Positions 40,558 to 45,933 of a stretch of DNA of 45,933 nucleotides are shown here, in pieces. Source of the DNA: Candidatus Nezhaarchaeales archaeon. GTDB lineage: Archaea; Thermoproteota; Methanomethylicia; Nezhaarchaeales; JAWCJE01. The stretch covers positions 1 to 45,933 of the forward strand of contig JAWCJE010000015.1 in assembly GCA_038853715.1 (NCBI GenBank), given 5' to 3'. Numbering within the stretch: the first letter of the stretch is position 1; the number at the start of each line of letters is the position of its first letter. The notes beneath the pieces are model-generated. The model made no database searches and had not been told where the DNA came from. It was given only the letters and a program-made list of their open reading frames with translations. Position numbers and translations under genes: made by a program.

Positions 40558-41513
40558 AGGCTCGATTCTTTTATTTTTCCCTTCAATATTAAGGATAGAA
40601 GGGCCATCCTGACGAATAGGCCGTTTCTAGCCTGCTGAAAGTACTTAGCGTAGGGAAGTAGGTCTACTTCGCGGGGTAGTTCGTCGAGCCTTGGGAGGGG
40701 GTGTAGGATGATCATGGAGCTTTTAGCTCCACTTAAAACCTCGGCATTAACCATGTAGGAGCCTTTAACCCTCTCGTAATCCTCAAACGATTTAAACCTC
40801 TCCTTCTGCACCCTTGTTACGTATATAACGTCTACGCCGCTAATAACATCCTTATCTATCTGTTCTACCTCTACGATCTTCATCCCTTCATCTTTAAGAC
40901 GCTGTTTAACTTCGCTTCTAAGCTTAAGCTCCTTAGGTGAAACTAGTGTAAGGCTTACGTCCTTAAACCTTGAAAGCCCTAAAACGAAGGAAACAGCCGC
41001 TCTACTATGGGCTAAGTCGGCTACCACCGCGACCTTTAACCCGTCTATTCCGCCGAGCTCCCTCCTTATGGTGTATAGGTCTATCATAGCCTGCGTTGGA
41101 TGCTCATTAATCCCGTCGCCAGCGTTTATAACGGGAGCTTTGGCGATGTCGGCCGCCAGTTTAGCCGTCCCTTCAACTCTATGCCTTATCACTATTACGT
41201 CGGCGTAGCCATCCACCACTCTTATGGTATCCTCGAAGGCCTCACCCTTAGCCATAGACGTGGTGGATGGATCCGTAAAACCTATTACTGAGCCACCTAA
41301 CCTAAGCATTGCCGCCTCGAAGCTTAACTTAGTCCTAGTGCTAGGCTCGAAGAAGAGCGTCGCCATCACCATGCCCCTTAGGATGTTGCTTCTAGCGTCC
41401 GCCTTCATTAAGTCGTCGGCGGCGTTAAAGAGGAGCTCTAAATCGTACCTGTTAAAGTCGAGGATGGAAATCACATCCCTACCTATATAGGAGGAGCCGG
41501 AAATAGCCACCAA
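40554..41513 (-). CDS. pyrB: Aspartate carbamoyltransferase catalytic subunit
   Basis: This 319-residue enzyme makes carbamoyl-aspartate in pyrimidine synthesis. The motifs are clear: [15 protein letters not shown] for carbamoyl phosphate, [35 protein letters not shown] and [11 protein letters not shown]. It follows pyrE by 29 bases on the same strand. The TTG at 41513 behind AGAGGGG, or the GTG next to it, is the start. The regulatory subunit pyrI, which usually follows pyrB in archaea, is absent: the next gene is the convergent TBP gene. The enzyme may lack allosteric control or its pyrI lies elsewhere. Confidence 0.93.
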   Translation of the reverse strand: MVAISGSSYIGRDVISILDFNRYDLELLFNAADDLMKADARSNILRGMVMATLFFEPSTRTKLSFEAAMLRLGGSVIGFTDPSTTSMAKGEAFEDTIRVVDGYADVIVIRHRVEGTAKLAADIAKAPVINAGDGINEHPTQAMIDLYTIRRELGGIDGLKVAVVADLAHSRAAVSFVLGLSRFKDVSLTLVSPKELKLRSEVKQRLKDEGMKIVEVEQIDKDVISGVDVIYVTRVQKERFKSFEDYERVKGSYMVNAEVLSGAKSSMIILHPLPRLDELPREVDLLPYAKYFQQARNGLFVRMALLSLILKGKIKESSL

Positions 41514-41542
41514 CCCCTCTATTAAGGTTTAACCCCATGAGC

Positions 41543-42169
41543 CTACCTATCCTTAATGAAGCCTCCAGCCTCTATGTATTTAACTATTAGCTCCAACTTT
41601 TCCTTCTCAAGTAGGCCTAGATCGTAGAGCGCCTTCGCTATCTCGGTAATCGTGGCTACCGAGTGTAGCCTTACCCCCTCCCTTATTAGAAGCTCGGAGG
41701 CTCCCTGCTCCCTATCAATTAAAACTACGCTGTCACTTACTGAGCCGCCGCTCATCCTTAAGCTTTCAACAGCCTTAAGGATGCTGCCGCCCGTAGTGGC
41801 GATATCGTCAACCACTAGGACTTTATCCCCGGGTTTTATGATGCCTTCAATAATTCTCCCACGCCCATGATGCTTTAAGGCCTCCCTCACGTAGAGGAAG
41901 GGCTTACGGAGCTTATGGGCCACCATTACCGCGTACGGTATACCAGCCGTAGGTACGCCGGCCACCCTGTTAAACTCCTTAACCTTGGACTTGATTAATT
42001 CCACGTAGAAACCGCATAACTCGTTAAACTGATCGGGGTAGCTTGGGATAAGCCGCATATCTATGTAGTACGGTGAGTAAGCACCTGAGGTTAGGGTGAA
42101 GTGGCCGAACGATATAGCTCCACAAGAGTATAATATCCTAGAAACCTTCTCAATAAGGCTTTTATCCAT
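41543..42169 (-). CDS. pyrE: Orotate phosphoribosyltransferase
   Basis: This enzyme of about 208 residues attaches ribose 5-phosphate from PRPP to orotate. FTLTSGAYSPYYIDMR is the orotate site, GVPTAGIPYAVMVAHKLRKP the flexible region, and KVLVVDDIATTGGSILKA the PRPP motif. The frame extends to a GTG at 42214, but the TATA box at 42217-42225 would start transcription near 42196. The ATG at 42169 is therefore the likely start, giving the usual length. It heads a pyrE-pyrB operon. Confidence 0.92.
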   Translation of the reverse strand: MDKSLIEKVSRILYSCGAISFGHFTLTSGAYSPYYIDMRLIPSYPDQFNELCGFYVELIKSKVKEFNRVAGVPTAGIPYAVMVAHKLRKPFLYVREALKHHGRGRIIEGIIKPGDKVLVVDDIATTGGSILKAVESLRMSGGSVSDSVVLIDREQGASELLIREGVRLHSVATITEIAKALYDLGLLEKEKLELIVKYIEAGGFIKDR

Positions 42170-42216
42170 AGCTTCCGTCCCTACCGTCTTTTTCACGGTG
42201 TGATGGAGCTTCACGC

Positions 42217-42225
42217 GATATAAGG
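42217..42225 (-). promoter_or_regulatory. TATA box of the pyrE-pyrB operon
   Basis: The minus strand reads CCTTATATC, centred near 42221. It excludes the upstream GTG at 42214 as start of pyrE. Confidence 0.5.
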
Positions 42226-42270
42226 TTTTTGAGGCGATGATATTGAGCAGCGATCCTCCTCTAAACTCGT

Positions 42271-43326
42271 TTATAGGAAGTAGACGGATGAAGCCTTGAA
42301 GGCTAAGAATACCTCTGAGCCTACGTTAATTCCCAGCTCGATAAGGGACTTCTTCGTTATTTGAACGGTGAAGAGGGCTTTACCCGTATCCACCTTAAGC
42401 CTTACTGCTCCATTTAGATCTGAAATCTCCAAAACCCTACCTTTAAACGCGTTTCTAGCGCTTAGCTCTACGGGCCTCTTAGAGACCATTACGTCTTCGG
42501 GCCTTATGAAAACCGTTACCCTCCCAGTACGCTTCCCTACCGCTTCAATTGTTAACCTCTCGCTTAACCTTATAGAGGTGGAACCATCTTCGTTAGGAGT
42601 GGCTTCACCGATGAAGACGTTTTCCAACCTTGTGAAGGCTTTAAGGGGGGCTTGTAGCTGTTTAAGCACGGTGTAAGTATGGCCTACGCTGATAAGCTCA
42701 CCCCCCATGAGGAGGGCTACTTTATCCGTTAAAGCCATAGCTTCAACCGCGTCGTGCATTGCTACCACCATGGTTAACCTCCGCTCTTTACTAATCCAGT
42801 TTAACAGCTTCCCGATGATGGTGGAGCTTTCGGAATCCAGATTCGATAGGGGTTCGTCTAAAAGCAGTAATTCCACGTCGAGGGCTAAGGCACGGGCTAA
42901 AGCAAGCCTTTGCTGTTGTCCTCCTGATAGTTTTTTAGCCTGCTTATCCTCGTAGCCCTCCATTTTAACCATGCTTAAGGCCTCCTTAACCCTCCGATCG
43001 GTTTCAGCCTTAGAGTAGCCTCGAACCTTAAGCCCATAGGCAACGTTCTTGTAGACCGTAGCGTTAAAAACCTCGGGCTTTTGGAAAACCATGGTTGCTA
43101 CACGCCTTAATAGGCTTGGCTTAGCTTTAACCCCTCTATAGAGTACTTCACCGCTTGAGGCTTGCTCAAGGCCAGCTATAACCCTGAGAAGCGTGGTTTT
43201 CCCGGCGCCATTAGGGCCTATGAGGGCTATGCATTCACCCTTATCAATGGATAGGCTTACCCCTTTAAGGGCTAGAGTATCACCGTACCTCTTAGTTACG
43301 CCTTTAAGTTCTAGTAGGTGTTCCAA
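42271..43326 (-). CDS. tupC: Tungstate/molybdate ABC transporter ATP-binding protein
   Basis: This is a 351-residue ATPase: Walker A GPNGAGKTT near 37, Q-loop VFQKPEV, signature LSGGQQQRLALARAL near 135, Walker B LLLLDEPLSNLD and a switch His in AMHDAVEA. The C-terminal 90 residues form a TOBE-like domain (FIRPEDVMVS, GRVLEISDLNGAVRLKVDT), which binds oxyanions in Mod/Tup/Wtp transporters and may sense substrate. The TTG start behind AGGGGT follows the permease stop by 5 bases. The substrate is inferred from the binding protein two genes upstream. Confidence 0.88.
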   Translation of the reverse strand: MEHLLELKGVTKRYGDTLALKGVSLSIDKGECIALIGPNGAGKTTLLRVIAGLEQASSGEVLYRGVKAKPSLLRRVATMVFQKPEVFNATVYKNVAYGLKVRGYSKAETDRRVKEALSMVKMEGYEDKQAKKLSGGQQQRLALARALALDVELLLLDEPLSNLDSESSTIIGKLLNWISKERRLTMVVAMHDAVEAMALTDKVALLMGGELISVGHTYTVLKQLQAPLKAFTRLENVFIGEATPNEDGSTSIRLSERLTIEAVGKRTGRVTVFIRPEDVMVSKRPVELSARNAFKGRVLEISDLNGAVRLKVDTGKALFTVQITKKSLIELGINVGSEVFLAFKASSVYFL

Positions 43327-43331
43327 AGGGT

Positions 43332-44015
43332 TTACCCCTTTTGAAGTAGGTTAACGGCTAGGTTTAACGCGAACACTATCGATAGCAGTATTATCGTTAA
43401 GGCTATGCTTATCGCTATTTCGCCCTTAGCGGTCTCCAGGGCTATGGCCGTCGTTAATACGCGGGTAAGGCCTTTTATATTACCTCCTATCATAAGTGCT
43501 ACGCCGAGCTCAGCTATAGCCTTATTAAAGCTCGCTATTACCGCTAAAAGTATACCTCCCTTAGCTTCTCTACAAAGCGTTAATGATACTTGAAGCCTTG
43601 AAGCGCCCAAGGTTTTAGCTAGATCCTTAATTTGGGGATCTAATGCTTCAATGGAGTTTAACGTGAGGCTTATAGCGATAGGTACAACTAGGAGCGCTTG
43701 CCCTATTATGATTCCCAGCGGGTTATATAGGAGGCGGAGGAAGCCTAAGGGCCCACTTCGGGAGAAGAATAAGTAGAGGATTAAGCCTAAGGCTACCGTT
43801 GGTACGCCGAGTAATGCGTTGAAAAACGCTTTCACTAAGCGTTTACCCTTAAACTGTGTTAGCCCGATAACCACTCCTAGAGGGAGGCCGCAGAGCGTTG
43901 CGATAAGTGTAGCTACCCCTGAAACCTGAATTGATCTAAGCGTAATCTCCATAACGGCTGGGTCCGCCATTAGGAGAATGGCTTGCATTAAACCTTCCAC
44001 GAACCCTATACTCAT
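43332..44015 (-). CDS. tupB: Tungstate ABC transporter permease
   Basis: This permease of about 227 residues has six hydrophobic segments and the ABC-coupling EAA-type loop (LAKTLGASRLQVSLTLCREA then KGGILLAV). The short length and GLPLGVVIGLT-type helix fit TupB rather than ModB. The ATG at 44015 with GGTGGT 4 bases before it is preferred to the GTG at 44024. It is translationally close to both tup neighbours. Confidence 0.87.
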   Translation of the reverse strand: MSIGFVEGLMQAILLMADPAVMEITLRSIQVSGVATLIATLCGLPLGVVIGLTQFKGKRLVKAFFNALLGVPTVALGLILYLFFSRSGPLGFLRLLYNPLGIIIGQALLVVPIAISLTLNSIEALDPQIKDLAKTLGASRLQVSLTLCREAKGGILLAVIASFNKAIAELGVALMIGGNIKGLTRVLTTAIALETAKGEIAISIALTIILLSIVFALNLAVNLLQKG

Positions 44016-44026
44016 CGAAACCACCG

Positions 44027-45028
44027 TTAACTATGATTCAATAACTGGTATTGCGGTGGGCACTCATAGCCTTCAAGGAAGGCGTATTCCCTAATCCAGT
44101 TGGCTAGCTCCGAAGTACCTTTAAGTAGTTCTACGGCGGGGTAAAACATGGAGCATTCGTACCGCTGTTTACCGTAGGATTCGATTAAGGATTGCCCTTC
44201 CTCCGAGGTAAGGAACTCCGCGAAGGCCATGGCCCCTTTAAAGTTAACGCCACCAACCTTACGAGGGTTTACGATGATTACGCTATAAACGTTTAATAGC
44301 TCTACGCCTTTACCTACTAAGTCCTTTAGGCGTATCCTTCCCTCCTCGAAGTACCTTAGGTAGGTACTGGCATCAGCTAAGGTGTAAGCCTTTTTTTCGT
44401 TAGCTATTAACAGCGTTTTACCCATATCAGCCCCGGCTTCAACGTACCAGTACTCATTGACTATTGATGAGGGGTCTAAGCCTAATGATCTCCATAGCTC
44501 CTTCTCCTTCGAATGGGTTCCTGATTCGTCGCCCCTCGAAACCCATAGAGCCTTACCGCTCCTCCCAGCTTCAACGATCCTACGTAACGCGTCCAGCGGC
44601 GGTAAACCTTCAATTTGCGCAGGGTCTTCCGGTGGACCTACTAATACGAAGAAGTTGTAAGCTACAATCCTCCTATTAACCCCGAAGCCCTCCCGCATGA
44701 AGCTTAACTCCTTAGGAGGATCATGTACTAAAACCACGTCCACATCGCCCCGCTTGCCGTATTGTAGTGCGAGCCCCGTACCTAACGGTATGAAGTATAC
44801 GTTAACATCATACCTACGTTTAAAATACTCCCCAAGGTAGTCGAGGAGCCCCGTATCATACAAGCTTGTAGTAGTAGCTACTATTATACGAGGGTTAAAG
44901 GCGCTTGAATATAGGAGGATTAAGGTTAACGCTACCGCTACGACGATTAACGCCACTAGTAAATAGGGTTTAATCGTTAAGGCCGGCCTTAAACCTATCA
45001 TTTTCACGTTAAACCTAGCCGCCATCAT
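44027..45028 (-). CDS. tupA: Tungstate-binding protein of the TupABC transporter
   Basis: This 333-residue protein has an N-terminal membrane helix (PYLLVALIVVAVALTLILLY) that anchors it outside the cell. The mature domain shows the TupA signature: VATTTSLYDTGLLDYL with the TTTS oxyanion loop, FIPLGTGLALQYGKRGDVDV, VLVHDPPKEL, YNFFVLVGPPEDPAQI and SRGDESGTHSKEKELW. TTTS is the tungstate signature that separates TupA from ModA and WtpA. It is the first gene of the operon; a CCTATAAAGG lies about 55-65 bases upstream. Tungsten supply fits aldehyde-ferredoxin oxidoreductases or formate dehydrogenases, which are not in the window. Confidence 0.9.
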   Translation of the reverse strand: MMAARFNVKMIGLRPALTIKPYLLVALIVVAVALTLILLYSSAFNPRIIVATTTSLYDTGLLDYLGEYFKRRYDVNVYFIPLGTGLALQYGKRGDVDVVLVHDPPKELSFMREGFGVNRRIVAYNFFVLVGPPEDPAQIEGLPPLDALRRIVEAGRSGKALWVSRGDESGTHSKEKELWRSLGLDPSSIVNEYWYVEAGADMGKTLLIANEKKAYTLADASTYLRYFEEGRIRLKDLVGKGVELLNVYSVIIVNPRKVGGVNFKGAMAFAEFLTSEEGQSLIESYGKQRYECSMFYPAVELLKGTSELANWIREYAFLEGYECPPQYQLLNHS

Positions 45029-45251
45029 CCCACCGGGAACACCTAAATAACTGATGAAGAATTTAAAGAAGGCCTAACTTAAACCTTTATAGGTTAGCCT
45101 TCTTAGGAAAAACTCTTAAACACCAATACGGCTGACGGGTCCATTAAGGCTTTAAACGGCCGTGAACGTCATTCTTCAACCGCGTAAACTCATGTGGAGT
45201 TGATGTAGGGTTAGGAATTAAGCCACAAAGCATTCGTTGAGCAACTCAATA

Positions 45252-45302
45252 CCGTTAAGTTAAATCATTAGTTAAGCTTACTTTCACACACTAACTTAAC
45301 GG
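45252..45302. repeat. 11-bp perfect inverted repeat with 29-nt spacer
   Basis: CCGTTAAGTTA (45252-45262) and TAACTTAACGG (45292-45302) are exact reverse complements; inner GTTAAG extends the dyad partly. It lies in AT-rich non-coding DNA between tupA and the repeat array. A folded RNA or the relic of an insertion is possible. Confidence 0.5.
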
Positions 45303-45425
45303 CACCAATAATACTGAACAATTAAAGTAAACCCATACTCCTCATAGAAACAAGTAATCACTATTTGGCTTCAGAGCCTAACTCCTCGTAGAGTTCCCGG
45401 TTAAAATTATACAACCTTAACCCCT

Positions 45426-45633
45426 TTTCCTGTGGAAACTCCACTAGAAGCCTAGGTTACTTAACCATTATTTCTACTGTAGTTTCCACTAGAAATACTG
45501 GTTCTGAAGCTAGCTTATGAGGCTCGTTTCCTCTGGAAACTCCACAGGAAATATAGGTATTTAACCAATATTTCTACTGAAAACTCCAGCGGAAATTAAG
45601 GTTTCATAACCTCTATTTCTACTGGAGAATTTT
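45426..45633. repeat. Degenerate tandem array of 45-bp palindromic repeats
   Basis: A core of about 26 bases of the type TTTCTACTGGAAACTCCA followed by C.(G/A)GAAAT starts at 45426, 45471, 45527, 45571 and (cut short) 45616, i.e. with steps of 45, 56, 44 and 45 bases. Cores are partial palindromes (CTGTGGA-AAC-TCCACTAG). Most linkers carry a second dyad (GGTT...AACC). Linkers are also conserved, and the cores differ at many positions, which separates it from a CRISPR array. A more diverged unit may lie at 45380-45420. Confidence 0.6.
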
Positions 45634-45660
45634 TAAGGTAAAAAAGAAGGGATGGTTTTT

Positions 45661-45792
45661 TTACTCCTCACTAGTTATGAGGCTTCCACAGTAACAGTAG
45701 AAAAGTACGCCTTGGTAGTTGCTTGGAACGTAGAACTTGCCGTTGCAGTTTCCGCGTTTAACCCAGTCGGGCTTACCGGTCAAGCCTTTCAT
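45661..45792 (-). CDS. Small (43-residue) zinc-ribbon-like protein
   Basis: This short frame reads MKGLTGKPDWVKRGNCNGKF, YVPSNYQGVLFYCYCGSLIT and SEE. Three cysteines (C-x-N..., then C-Y-C) and the charged ends suggest a small metal-binding protein, but a fourth ligand is not evident. ATG at 45792 or TTG at 45798 may start it; no clear ribosome binding site is seen. It could also be the C-terminus of a broken zinc-ribbon protein. The 45-bp repeats lie directly downstream of its stop. Confidence 0.4.
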   Translation of the reverse strand: MKGLTGKPDWVKRGNCNGKFYVPSNYQGVLFYCYCGSLITSEE

Positions 45793-45812
45793 CTTCAATT
45801 AACGTGTATGCT

Positions 45813-45933
45813 TTAATAAGTGAAGTGTATGCCTAGCCTCTCCTCAACCCTTTTCAGCTTCTCCTCCGGGTATTTGCCTTTAGCCTCGGGTTTAAGCGTC
45901 AAAGTGGTGTTGAGGTAGTTATGGTAGCACTCG
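45813..45933 (-). CDS. C-terminal part of an unidentified protein (cut by window edge)
   Basis: The minus-strand frame entering from the edge reads ECYHNYLNTTLTLKPEAKGK, YPEEKLKRVEERLGIHFTY and then TAA. The composition is protein-like (charged amphipathic helix near the end), but 39 residues do not suffice for a family call. It ends 21 bases before the start of the small zinc-ribbon-like gene, so the two may form an operon. Confidence 0.4.
   Translation of the reverse strand, partial: ECYHNYLNTTLTLKPEAKGKYPEEKLKRVEERLGIHFTY

Larger units (their letters stand above)
45029..45660. other. 632-bp non-coding region with an inverted repeat and a repeat array
   Basis: The first 70 bases hold the probable tup promoter. 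The remainder has no ORF with coding character, no tRNA pattern, one perfect inverted repeat (45252-45302) and the degenerate 45-bp repeats (about 45380-45640), both listed separately. It is noticeably richer in A and T than the flanking genes. Confidence 0.5.

Noticed and set aside
42271-45028. Molybdate (Mod) or WtpABC transporter
   Set aside because: The TTTS loop of the binding protein and the short permease fit TupABC better; specificity still needs binding data.
45426-45633. CRISPR array
   Set aside because: Repeat cores differ at many positions, linkers resemble one another instead of being unique, and no cas genes are in the window.

Overview
The window looks like a piece of an archaeal chromosome, most likely from the TACK group (Thermoproteota in the broad sense). 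The evidence is a TATA-binding protein, ribosomal protein eS31 (S27ae), an archaeal-type threonyl-tRNA synthetase with the archaeal editing domain, a geranylgeranyl reductase for archaeal lipids, pilin-like class III signal peptides, and a zinc-ribbon protein resembling the TackOD1 family. TTG and GTG starts are common and usually sit 5-10 bases after a GGAGG- or GGTGA-type ribosome binding site. TATA boxes about 25 bases upstream of the expected transcript starts are visible in front of many genes. The lineage below TACK is not decided. The lifestyle appears anaerobic: there are Hdr-type iron-sulfur flavoproteins, a pyruvate-type ferredoxin oxidoreductase, an F420-dependent Mer, a B12-dependent ribonucleotide reductase and a tungstate transporter.

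Layout. 1-4.1 kb (minus strand): three consecutive genes with pilin-type N-termini, one of them a 1032-residue surface protein with propeller-like and sandwich-like repeats. 4.6-6.5 kb: a zinc-ribbon regulator or nuclease candidate and a LAGLIDADG-type homing endonuclease gene interrupted by two stop codons. 6.7-10.5 kb: geranylgeranyl reductase, branched-chain aminotransferase and a coiled-coil DUF3782-type protein. 10.7-12.2 kb: a decayed membrane glycosyltransferase and a probable insertion-sequence remnant. 12.2-14.8 kb: class II ribonucleotide reductase. 15.0-24.9 kb: the metabolic core, described below. 25.1-25.9 kb: an ORF joining a TFB cyclin-fold fragment to the tail of an IS110-type transposase, followed by a folded non-coding stretch. 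26-36.9 kb: an aminotransferase, a secreted metalloprotease, eS31, a PH-domain membrane protein, nicotinamidase, a sugar-phosphate nucleotidyltransferase, ThrRS and small hypothetical genes. 36.9-37.6 kb: a cluster of gene fragments. 37.6-45.0 kb: DUF488, Mer, signal peptidase, TBP, pyrE-pyrB and the tungstate transporter tupABC. 45.0-45.9 kb: non-coding DNA with an inverted repeat and a degenerate 45-bp repeat array, then a 43-codon zinc-ribbon-like gene and a gene cut by the window edge.

The core runs as two divergent operons. Leftward: a QmoA/HdrA-like flavoprotein, an HdrA fused to MvhD (QmoB-like), and an HdrC-HdrB fusion. Rightward: an old-yellow-enzyme/dienoyl-CoA-reductase-like Fe-S flavoprotein, a small protein resembling ATC hydrolases, and a ferredoxin. 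Facing them is a por operon (delta, alpha, beta) with no visible gamma gene. The inference is an electron-transfer module linking an enoyl- or dienoyl-type reductase to ferredoxin and Hdr-type thiol/disulfide or bifurcating chemistry. I consider this the most interesting system in the window.
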